DNA of 32,188 nt from NCBI GenBank assembly GCA_001820095.1, contig MHOO01000007.1:1-32188 (forward strand), given 5' to 3'. Below the pieces are notes generated by a model that did not search any database, had not been told where the DNA came from, and saw only the letters and a program-made list of their open reading frames with translations. The stretch is from Candidatus Staskawiczbacteria bacterium RIFCSPHIGHO2_01_FULL_39_25. Lineage in GTDB: Bacteria > Patescibacteriota > Minisyncoccia > Minisyncoccales > Staskawiczbacteraceae. The position numbers and the translations under genes were made by a program. Positions 24,034-30,303 of this stretch are shown here, in pieces. Positions within the stretch are counted from its first letter, which is position 1. Each line of letters starts with the position of its first letter.

Positions 24034-24807
24034 ATGGAAAACCAATATATGCAGCCGCAAGGCCAGCCGTTGAATAAAAATTTAGCGGTAATATGTGGAA
24101 CTATTATCGTAATCTGTATTTTAATAAGCGGTACGATCTTATTAGGAAAAAATAGTAAAAATGATAATTCTGCAAATCAGCAGAATAATAATGGAAACCA
24201 GCAGCAAAACGGAAATCAAAAGGGCGGTCCTGTAGAAGTTTCTATGGACGACGATGCAGTGTTGGGCAGTGCTAATGCCCCTGTGACACTTATTGAATTT
24301 TCTGATTATGAATGCCCGTTCTGCAAAAGGCATTTTATGGAAGTCTACCCGCAAATTAAAAAAGATTATATAGATACTGGAAAGGTAAAATTAGTATTTA
24401 GGGATTTCATTGCGGTCCAAGGGCATAACCCTTTGGCAACTTCAGAGGCAATGGCGGCAGAATGCGCAGGGGACCAAGGAGGGGATTCAGCATATTTTAA
24501 ATATCACGATGAAATATTTAAAAGAACTACTTCCGGAGGAAGCGGCCTGTCGCTTTCAGAACTTCCAAATATTGCCAGGAGTATCGGACTTAATGCTGCT
24601 ACTTTCCAAAATTGTTTAGACTCTAATAAATTTAAAAATGAAGTAAGTAAAGATAATGCCGACGCTTCCAAAGCTGGCGTAAGCGGCACTCCATCATTCT
24701 TTGTAGGCAAATCAACTAATGATGGAGTAATCCAAGGCACTATTATTGTGGGAGCCCAGCCGTATTCTGCTTTTCAGGCGGCTTTAGACCAAGCGCTTGG
24801 CAACTAG
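24034..24807 (+). CDS. membrane-anchored DsbA-like thiol oxidoreductase
   Basis: 257 residues. N-terminal helix (about 16-38), a low-complexity Asn/Gln linker (43-62), then a DsbA/BdbD-type thioredoxin fold: VLGSANAPVTLIEFSDYECPFC with active site Cys94-Pro-Phe-Cys97, an inserted helical domain, and the cis-Pro loop GVSGTPSFFV. Would make or exchange disulfides in exported proteins, which are Cys-rich in this window. 86 bp after copA across an AT-rich gap, so probably separately transcribed. Ends with a perfect hairpin. Confidence 0.93.
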   Translation: MENQYMQPQGQPLNKNLAVICGTIIVICILISGTILLGKNSKNDNSANQQNNNGNQQQNGNQKGGPVEVSMDDDAVLGSANAPVTLIEFSDYECPFCKRHFMEVYPQIKKDYIDTGKVKLVFRDFIAVQGHNPLATSEAMAAECAGDQGGDSAYFKYHDEIFKRTTSGGSGLSLSELPNIARSIGLNAATFQNCLDSNKFKNEVSKDNADASKAGVSGTPSFFVGKSTNDGVIQGTIIVGAQPYSAFQAALDQALGN

Positions 24808-24837
24808 CTTTATAAATTTAGGATATATTTTGTCTGC

Positions 24838-24869
24838 CTTGCGGCTCACACCATCGTGTGAGCCGCAAG
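24838..24869 (+). terminator. perfect 14-bp hairpin after the DsbA-like gene
   Basis: CTTGCGGCTCACAC-CATC-GTGTGAGCCGCAAG. No real T tract follows (TGTTTAT), so termination may be inefficient or factor-dependent. Confidence 0.6.
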
Positions 24870-24903
24870 TGTTTATAGGTCTTACAGATACCGGGTGAAT
24901 CCC

Positions 24904-24933
24904 TTGACAAATGCAACTAATTTGCATTAAGAT
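24904..24933 (+). promoter_or_regulatory. fur-family gene promoter, leaderless
   Basis: TTGACA (24904-24909), 18-bp spacer, TAAGAT (24928-24933). ATG 24940 begins 6 nt after the -10, the same geometry as other leaderless genes here, which supports this choice of -10. Confidence 0.75.
24910..24928 (+). promoter_or_regulatory. palindromic operator, probably Fur/Zur-type autoregulation
   Basis: AATGCAA-CTAAT-TTGCATT: a perfect 7-bp inverted repeat with a 5-bp centre filling the spacer between -35 and -10 of the regulator gene. Size and AT-rich symmetry fit operators of the Fur family. Confidence 0.7.
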
Positions 24934-24939
24934 ATAAAC

Positions 24940-25365
24940 ATGGATAATAATTTTACGGAAAATCTTAAAAAGGCGGGATATAAAATCACCAAACCCCGCC
25001 TTGTTTTACTTGGTTTGCTATGTAAAGCAAAACATCCTATGAGCGTAAAAGAAATAGTAAAAAGCATAGGGAGTAAAAAGATTAACCAGGTGACCGTCTA
25101 CCGTATTCTTACTGCTTTTAAAAAAGCTGGAATTATTGCCCAGGTAGATTTTCAAGCAGGTTGCGCATACTTTGAAGTACGAGATAATGGCGACCATCAT
25201 CATATTATTTGTACCGAGTGCAAGAAGGTAGAAGATTTTGTGGGTTGTGATTATGATGCGTTATCTAACGAAGCGCTTAAGCAGAGCAATGATTTTAAAA
25301 AAGTGATGCATCATTCATTTGAGTTATTTGGCATTTGCAATACATGTATATTAAAGCAATCCTAG
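24940..25365 (+). CDS. Fur-family metalloregulator, probably Zur-like
   Basis: 141 residues. Winged helix (about 1-75) with QVTVYRILTAFKKAGII, then the dimer domain with DHHHIICTEC (His86-88, Cys91, Cys94), MHHSFELFGIC and a second CxxC (CNTC 133-136) for structural zinc. Fur-family proteins repress metal-uptake genes when metal is bound. znuA, znuC and znuB follow, so zinc is the likely signal; Fur or Mur identity cannot be excluded. Starts leaderless with its own palindromic operator, so it probably autoregulates and controls the downstream zinc genes. Confidence 0.9.
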   Translation: MDNNFTENLKKAGYKITKPRLVLLGLLCKAKHPMSVKEIVKSIGSKKINQVTVYRILTAFKKAGIIAQVDFQAGCAYFEVRDNGDHHHIICTECKKVEDFVGCDYDALSNEALKQSNDFKKVMHHSFELFGICNTCILKQS

Positions 25366-25387
25366 AATAAATCCGAATCACGAAGCA

Positions 25388-25456
25388 CGAAATCCGAAAC
25401 ACGTTTTGTTTCGAATTTCGAAATTCGGATTTCGAATTTCTTTTACGAAGTAAAAG
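25388..25456. repeat. nested inverted repeats in the fur-znuA gap
   Basis: CGAAATCCGAA (25388-25398) pairs with TTCGGATTTCG (25424-25434), with GAAAC/GTTTC inside. A separate small hairpin CTTTTAC-GAA-GTAAAAG (25440-25456) ends 4 nt before the znuA ATG and could hinder or guide ribosomes. Confidence 0.65.
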
Positions 25457-25460
25457 CAAT

Positions 25461-26387
25461 ATGGATAAAAAAATATTATTTAGCATAGGCGGGGGGTTAT
25501 TATTGTTAGGATTATTGGGATTCATAGCAACTGTTGCCAATAAACCTGAACTTCCATCAAATAAGCTTCTTGTAACTGCCAGTTTTTACCCCTTGTATTT
25601 TTTTTCTGAACAGATTGCGGGGGATAAAGCTATCGTGATTAACATAACACCGGCGGGCGCAGAGCCGCATGAATATGAGCCGACTGCACAGGATATAGCA
25701 AACATCTATGAAGCTAAATTGCTTATATTGAATGGCGTGGGATTAGAACCTTGGGGTGATAATATGAAGCAAAATATTGATCCTAATAAAACTAAAATAG
25801 TAGAAGTAAGCGAAGGCGTTGCTAATAACCAATATGAAAATAAAGAAGGTGGAATAACCCAAGACCCTCATATTTGGCTTAACCCTCTTTTAGCAAAAGA
25901 GATAGCAGTTAAAATAGCCACGGGGTTCATACAAGCAGATCCTGAAAATAAAAATTTTTATGAATTTAATCTGGACGCTTTAAAAGAAAAGTTAGATGCT
26001 TTAGATGAAGAATATAGACAAGGATTAAAAACTTGCCAGCAAAAAAATATCGTAACTTCACATAATGCATTTGAATATTTAGCCAGTGCGTATGGATTAC
26101 GGCAGGTTCCGATTTCAGGAATTTCTACTGAAGAAGAACCAAGCGCCCAAGATTTAGTCCAAGTTGCTAAATTTGTAAAAGACAACAAGGTAGAATATAT
26201 CTTTTTTGAAACTTTGGTGAGCCCTAAATTAGCTGAAACTATTGCAAATGAAGTTGGTGTCCAAACCCTTGTCTTAAATCCTATTGAAGGTTTAACTAAA
26301 GAAGAAATAGGAAAAGGCAAAAATTATTTCACTGAAATGCAAAATAATTTAAAAAATTTACAAATAGCACTGCAATGCAAGCCATAA
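25461..26387 (+). CDS. znuA: zinc ABC transporter substrate-binding protein ZnuA-like
   Basis: 308 residues. The N-terminal helix (5-26) has no lipobox, so it probably stays as a membrane anchor. Cluster A-I metal-binding fold with His70 (AEPHEYEPT), His137 (DPHIWLNP) and His201 (SHNAFEYLA), plus the acidic ligand region in IFFETLVSPKLAE. The His-rich loop between the first and second His seen in many ZnuA is absent. Zinc is favoured over manganese by the context of a Fur-family regulator, but MntC/PsaA-type specificity is possible. Overlaps znuC by 13 bp. Confidence 0.9.
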   Translation: MDKKILFSIGGGLLLLGLLGFIATVANKPELPSNKLLVTASFYPLYFFSEQIAGDKAIVINITPAGAEPHEYEPTAQDIANIYEAKLLILNGVGLEPWGDNMKQNIDPNKTKIVEVSEGVANNQYENKEGGITQDPHIWLNPLLAKEIAVKIATGFIQADPENKNFYEFNLDALKEKLDALDEEYRQGLKTCQQKNIVTSHNAFEYLASAYGLRQVPISGISTEEEPSAQDLVQVAKFVKDNKVEYIFFETLVSPKLAETIANEVGVQTLVLNPIEGLTKEEIGKGKNYFTEMQNNLKNLQIALQCKP

Positions 26388-27151
26388 ACCATACCAAAAA
26401 TATTGTTGAAGTTAATAATGTGTCTTTTCATTACGGATCTTATCAAGTATTAAAAGATATTACTTTCAACATACATAAGGGAGATTACTTAGGGATTGTT
26501 GGCCCTAACGGCGCCGGGAAAACCACCCTTATAAAAATAATATTGGGGCTTCTAAATGCATCTAAGGGGTCAGTAAAACTATTTGAAACTGATAGTAAGT
26601 CATTTAAAAATAGATCGCTCATCGGATATGTTCCCCAAAAGGCAACGAATTTTGATATGAATTTCCCTGCTACCGTAATGGAAGTAGTGTTAATGGGAAC
26701 CTATGCCAGAAGGGGGTTGTTTCACAAAATACGTCCAGAAGACCGCCAGTCAGCTGAACAAGCATTAAAACAAGTCCGTATGTGGCAATATAAAGATAGT
26801 TTAATAGGGGATTTATCAGGAGGCCAGCAGCAAAGGGTTTTTATTGCACGAGCTTTAGCAAGCCGGCCGGAAATTATTTTTTTAGATGAGCCAACCACGA
26901 GCATTGATAAAAAATCCCAGGATGGTTTTTATGCATTGCTCAAAGAGCTTAATCAAAAAGAACATTTGACATTAGTAATTGTATCCCATGATATTGAGAG
27001 AATCACCAAAGAAGCCATGCATATTGCCTGCGTTGACTGTACCCTGGTCTGCCATGCTTCTCCAGAAGAATTTCTAAAAGAGAGCAAGTCATTAAACCTT
27101 TTTGGCCAAGAGGTAAAAATTATCTCGCATCACCATAGTAACAACAAATAA
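26375..27151 (+). CDS. znuC: zinc ABC transporter ATPase ZnuC-like
   Basis: 258 residues. Walker A GPNGAGKTT (about 45-53), Q-loop VPQK, signature LSGGQQQR, Walker B IIFLDEP and the switch His in VSHD, all intact. C-terminus ends in ISHHHSNNK. Powers metal import with ZnuA and ZnuB. The start overlaps the end of znuA by 13 bp, indicating translational coupling; no ribosome-binding site. Confidence 0.94.
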   Translation: MQAINHTKNIVEVNNVSFHYGSYQVLKDITFNIHKGDYLGIVGPNGAGKTTLIKIILGLLNASKGSVKLFETDSKSFKNRSLIGYVPQKATNFDMNFPATVMEVVLMGTYARRGLFHKIRPEDRQSAEQALKQVRMWQYKDSLIGDLSGGQQQRVFIARALASRPEIIFLDEPTTSIDKKSQDGFYALLKELNQKEHLTLVIVSHDIERITKEAMHIACVDCTLVCHASPEEFLKESKSLNLFGQEVKIISHHHSNNK

Positions 27152-27155
27152 GGGT

Positions 27156-27953
27156 ATGTTTTTAGATATTTTCCAATACAGTTTTATCGTTAGGGGATTG
27201 GAGGCAGGAGTTATCATTGCCATTATTGCGCCGTTAATCGGCATTTTTTTAGTATTACGCCGATATTCTCTGATTGCCGATACCTTGTCCCATGTTTCGC
27301 TTGCTGGCATTGCTATAAGCTTGCTATTGGGGTTGAATCCCATTATTACGGCGCTAGCAACCACCATAATTGCTTCTCTAGGCATTGAAAAATTAAGGAC
27401 TTCTAGAAAGATATATGGCGAAACGGCTTTAGCCCTTTTCCTTTCAGGAAGTTTAGCATTAGCCGTAGTTATCTTAAGTTTAGCCCATGGGTTTAACGCT
27501 AATCTCTTTAATTACTTATTTGGCAGCATTGTAACAGTAACGGCCAAAGATATCTATATTATTTTGTCATTAGGGACGGTAGTAGCGGTAATCCTTGCTC
27601 TATTTTATAAAGAATTGGTGTATATTACGTTTGATGAAGATTCTGCAAAAGTAAATGGCATTCCGGTAAAACTTATTAACACCATTCTTATCATGCTTAC
27701 TGCCATAACCATTTCCTTAGCTATTCCTATTATTGGAGTTTTACTCATTGCCGCTCTTATCGTAATCCCTGTTGTTACGGCGCTTCAACTAAAAAAAAGT
27801 TTTACCCAGACCATTATCTATGCTGAAATTATTTCTATTTTTTCAGTTATTGCCGGCATCATAGCTTCTTTTTATTTTAATCTTTCTACGGGAGGAACTA
27901 TTGTCTTGCTTATGCTTGCTATTTTTGTGGTTACATTTTTCGTAAAAAAATAG
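27156..27953 (+). CDS. znuB: zinc ABC transporter permease ZnuB-like
   Basis: 265 residues, about eight membrane helices, ABC-3 family. Hallmarks: LRRYSLIADTLSHVSLAGIA near the N-terminus, FGSIVTVT, and IPIIGVLLIAALIVIPVVTALQL towards the C-terminus (the coupling helix region). 4 bp after znuC. Completes a full metal-uptake transporter. Confidence 0.94.
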   Translation: MFLDIFQYSFIVRGLEAGVIIAIIAPLIGIFLVLRRYSLIADTLSHVSLAGIAISLLLGLNPIITALATTIIASLGIEKLRTSRKIYGETALALFLSGSLALAVVILSLAHGFNANLFNYLFGSIVTVTAKDIYIILSLGTVVAVILALFYKELVYITFDEDSAKVNGIPVKLINTILIMLTAITISLAIPIIGVLLIAALIVIPVVTALQLKKSFTQTIIYAEIISIFSVIAGIIASFYFNLSTGGTIVLLMLAIFVVTFFVKK

Positions 27954-27982
27954 ATAAGGTTACTGTTTTTTGATAAAAATTG

Positions 27983-27991
27983 TGGTATAGT
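27983..27991 (+). promoter_or_regulatory. extended -10 promoter of the tRNA-Ala transcript
   Basis: TG-G-TATAGT. A weak -35 (CTGTTT, 27963-27968) lies 17 bp upstream. Predicted leader of about 170 nt before the tRNA, which is unusually long. Confidence 0.5.
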
Positions 27992-28027
27992 AGGAAAGTA
28001 AATTATCTAAGAATTAATATCTAAATC

Positions 28028-28059
28028 TGTCAAAATTCCACCTTGTTGGAATTTTGACA
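28028..28059 (+). other. perfect 13-bp hairpin in the tRNA-Ala leader
   Basis: TGTCAAAATTCCA-CCTTGT-TGGAATTTTGACA. No T tract follows. Role unknown; could be a processing site. Confidence 0.75.
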
Positions 28060-28106
28060 CCTACTCATTTAAAATTTTAAATTTAAAATTAAAAATTCCA
28101 CTTTTA

Positions 28107-28154
28107 CCACAGACGGGGCGAATTTGCTAAAGCAAATTGCGCCTCGCGTCTCGC
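28107..28154 (+). repeat. tRNA-associated structured element, copy B
   Basis: CCACAGACGGG - 25 nt containing ATTTGCT-AA-AGCAAAT - CTCGCGTCTCGC. The end blocks are identical to copy A (minus strand, 16403-16447), while the middle stem differs in sequence but is kept as a stem. Ends 16 nt before tRNA-Ala. Confidence 0.75.
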
Positions 28155-28170
28155 AAGCAAAATGTGGCTG

Positions 28171-28241
28171 GGGCCCATAGTAAATCGGCATTACGGATCC
28201 ATGGCATGGATCAGGGCCGGGTTCGATTCCCGGTGGGTCCA
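28171..28241 (+). tRNA. tRNA-Ala (GGC)
   Basis: Acceptor GGGCCCA/TGGGTCC contains G3-U70, the classic alanine identity pair, and discriminator A73. D arm GTAA/TTAC with GG in the loop, anticodon stem GATCC/GGATC with loop ATGGCAT (anticodon GGC), T arm CCGGG-TTCGATT-CCCGG. 71 nt, CCA not encoded. The anticodon arm is itself almost a perfect palindrome. Reads GCC/GCU. Confidence 0.93.
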
Positions 28242-28271
28242 CTTCTTATTGTGCGACAAAAAGGTGGGAAG

Positions 28272-28297
28272 AAAAAAGAGACATTTGTCTCTTTTTT
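28272..28297 (+). terminator. tRNA-Ala terminator
   Basis: AAAAAAGAGAC-ATTT-GTCTCTTTTTT; strong and symmetric. Confidence 0.92.
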
Positions 28298-28330
28298 ATT
28301 TGCTGGTTATATGGTAATTTACGAGATAAT

Positions 28331-28876
28331 ATGAAGAAAATTTTGCAAAAAAGTTTTTTTGACCGTGATACAGAAACCGTAGCCCGGGAGTTGTTAGGGA
28401 AGTTTTTAGTCCGGAAAATCGGCAACAAGGAAATTCCAGTTATGATTACTGAAACAGAAGCGTATGACGGGCCAGATGACCAGGCAAGCCATGCGTCTAC
28501 CGGAAGAACCAATAGGACTGAAGTGATGTTCGGCCATCCGGGGACTTGGTATGTGTACCTGTGCTATGGCATGTATTTTATGCTGAATATTGTAACCCGC
28601 GAGCAACACTATCCTGCCGCCGTGCTTATCCGCGGAGCAACATTGGAAAATCATGATAAGGTATTGCTTAATGGTCCGGGCAAACTTACTAAATTTTTGG
28701 CTGTTGATAAAAATCTTAATAACAAAAAAACGGATAAAGCCACTGGCCTCTGGCTTGAAGACAGGGGAGTAGGTATTTCTGAAAAGCAAATTATTAAAAC
28801 TTCTCGCATCGGGGTTGCCTATGCAGGGCCGGTTTGGTCAGCTAAAAAAATGCGCTTTGTATTAGAGTTAGGCTAA
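28331..28876 (+). CDS. 3-methyladenine DNA glycosylase (AAG/Mpg family)
   Basis: 181 residues. Mpg hallmarks: ARELLGKFLVRK, ITETEAYDGPDDQASHA (catalytic Glu and the intercalating region), GTWYVYLCYGMYFMLNIV, AVLIRGA, NGPGKLTKFL and the closing TSRIGVAYAGP. Excises alkylated bases such as 3-methyladenine and hypoxanthine to start base-excision repair. Length is normal for bacterial members. No Shine-Dalgarno; GATAAT touches the ATG. The stop codon lies in the loop of a hairpin. Confidence 0.95.
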   Translation: MKKILQKSFFDRDTETVARELLGKFLVRKIGNKEIPVMITETEAYDGPDDQASHASTGRTNRTEVMFGHPGTWYVYLCYGMYFMLNIVTREQHYPAAVLIRGATLENHDKVLLNGPGKLTKFLAVDKNLNNKKTDKATGLWLEDRGVGISEKQIIKTSRIGVAYAGPVWSAKKMRFVLELG

Positions 28877-28889
28877 GCCTAACTCTAAT
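28861..28889. other. perfect 13-bp hairpin with the stop codon as its loop
   Basis: ATTAGAGTTAGGC-TAA-GCCTAACTCTAAT. The TAA loop is the stop of the glycosylase gene. No T tract on either side, so it may stabilise the mRNA end or separate the converging genes. Confidence 0.8.
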
Positions 28890-28893
28890 AAAA

Positions 28894-29256
28894 TTACCGG
28901 ACGGAAAATTTCCTTTTTCTTCTTATATTAATAATTATTAAAGCAATAATTTCTAGGATGAGGGATCCTAAGATAACAGCTTTAATAATAACTGATGGAT
29001 CCCAATCTACCCTAAGCAACGGATCAGCAGAATTTTGCGGAGTATTCATTACCGTAGTTTGAGGAGTAGTATTTGCAGGGTTATTGGAAACAGCAACATT
29101 ATTAGCAATGTTGGTATCGGGAGGGCTGTTATTGATATGAAAATTATTTGGATCATCGCCGGTTGATAACGTGCCCGTAATTTCTGAAGCTTGGGCCGAG
29201 GGCGTTATTGCCATAACGGCAATAAAAAATAGAAATATATAGAATATTTTTTTCAT
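28894..29256 (-). CDS. small exported protein with C-terminal membrane anchor
   Basis: 120 residues from ATG 29256 (MKKIFYIFLFFI), chosen as the best signal-peptide start; ATG 29262 and 29280 are in frame. Signal peptide with likely cleavage after SAQA, a Asn/Pro/Thr-rich spacer (about 25-75), then one membrane helix (VIIKAVILGSLILEIIALII) and a basic RRKRK end. So a short outside linker tethered at its C-terminus. No recognised domain. Downstream of the plastocyanin-like gene on the same strand and probably cotranscribed. Confidence 0.65.
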   Translation of the reverse strand: MKKIFYIFLFFIAVMAITPSAQASEITGTLSTGDDPNNFHINNSPPDTNIANNVAVSNNPANTTPQTTVMNTPQNSADPLLRVDWDPSVIIKAVILGSLILEIIALIIINIRRKRKFSVR

Positions 29257-29283
29257 AATCATAATAGGGGAGCCCCACACCCC

Positions 29284-29312
29284 TAGGCCTGCCGGGTTTG
29301 CCGGCAGGCCTA
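29284..29312. repeat. GC-rich palindrome between two surface-protein genes
   Basis: TAGGCCTGCCGG-GTTTG-CCGGCAGGCCTA, 12 perfect pairs, no T tract. Resembles the 7529-7546 palindrome in its GCCTGCC core; probably the same class of intergenic repeat. Confidence 0.75.
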
Positions 29313-29320
29313 TTAAATTT

Positions 29321-30145
29321 CTACTGGGTTCTTATGCCGAAATTAGTTGAGTATGTTCCTGTTGGCGTTCCCGAAGGAATTTTAGCTTCTACGGTTATTT
29401 GTATATGCCTTCGGTTAGGTTGCGGAAAGGCATCAAGGTTGCCCGTAAGGTACATTGACGAGCTATAGGTGTCGGGATAACGGATGTAAATTGCGCTGTT
29501 GGCAGTCGTTGCGTTATTAGATTGGGAAGAATAAAACCTCATGTTATTTGCCACCGGTATGCTGCTGCCTCCATTTGTCATAAGCCAATTTGAGAATTTC
29601 ATAGATAAGTACCTTTCATCTAATGGCACCGTAACATCAAAGATCCATTTCCATCCGTTTTCAAAGGTGCCATCTGCAGCTCCAGAGCCCTTTACGGTAG
29701 TAATCCCATTAATAACGATTGGGTTTGATGCTTGGGTAACTGAAGCCGTTAACGAGGTAGATGTAGTGCCGCTCGTGCCGCCGTCAGTAGCTGCTTGAAC
29801 GATGATAATGCCTGCCATTCCAACCCCTCCCGCAGACCCATGGAAGGTGCAGTGGTAATAAATGGTTCCTGAAGTATTAAAGGTGTGGCTATAGGTTCCT
29901 CCTGAATTTATACTGCCGCTGTCAAATGAGCCGTTGTCAGCGGTTACGGTATGCGCCATATAACCGTCATTGGTCCATGTAATGGTGGTTCCTTCTTCAA
30001 TGGTGATGGTATAGGGAGAAAATATGTTATCAATCATTCTCACGGAGGCTTGAGTGGCCGCATTAACGCTTGCTAGAGGGGAAAATGCCATTAAAAGAGA
30101 ACTGATGACCGCCATCATTTTATTTGCAATGATTTTTGAATTCAT
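29321..30145 (-). CDS. secreted plastocyanin-like protein with C-terminal beta domain
   Basis: 274 residues. Signal peptide (1-29, cleavage near VNAA). Plastocyanin domain about 33-117 with a complete type-1 copper set: His65 (MAHTVT), Cys99, His102 and Met110 in YYHCTFHGSAGGVGMAG. The second half (about 135-274) is a beta-rich domain ending GTPTGTYSTNFGIRT, not recognised by name, but its style recurs in surface proteins of related bacteria. No anchor, so secreted or held by the second domain. The only classical blue-copper site in the window, so the best candidate for true electron transfer. Confidence 0.88.
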   Translation of the reverse strand: MNSKIIANKMMAVISSLLMAFSPLASVNAATQASVRMIDNIFSPYTITIEEGTTITWTNDGYMAHTVTADNGSFDSGSINSGGTYSHTFNTSGTIYYHCTFHGSAGGVGMAGIIIVQAATDGGTSGTTSTSLTASVTQASNPIVINGITTVKGSGAADGTFENGWKWIFDVTVPLDERYLSMKFSNWLMTNGGSSIPVANNMRFYSSQSNNATTANSAIYIRYPDTYSSSMYLTGNLDAFPQPNRRHIQITVEAKIPSGTPTGTYSTNFGIRTQ

Positions 30146-30268
30146 AATTTTTAAAAGGGATTTTTTATATAGGCCTTAAAAAGTTCGACCTTTGTATAGA
30201 TATGGGACGGTACGGCGTCTTACTTCTTACAGGTGAAGGTGCTGAAGGATTGCCAAAGTCCGAAAGTC

Positions 30269-30297
30269 TTGACAAAAGGTCTTGATAGGTGTATAAT
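30269..30297 (+). promoter_or_regulatory. consensus promoter of the Cys-rich surface protein, leaderless
   Basis: TTGACA (30269-30274), 17-bp spacer, TATAAT (30292-30297), then 6 nt to ATG 30304. A second ATG follows at 30307. Confidence 0.9.
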
Positions 30298-30303
30298 TAA
30301 GTT

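Noticed and set aside
28246-28261. TTATTGTGCGACAAAA, repeated exactly at 32015-32030, with a shorter match at about 8316 in msrA
   Set aside because: The second and third copies are inside conserved coding sequence, and a match of this length in AT-rich 32 kb is not far from chance.
30202-30285. 27-codon frame upstream of the Cys-rich surface protein
   Set aside because: No ribosome-binding site or promoter of its own, overlaps the promoter of the next gene, no recognisable sequence.
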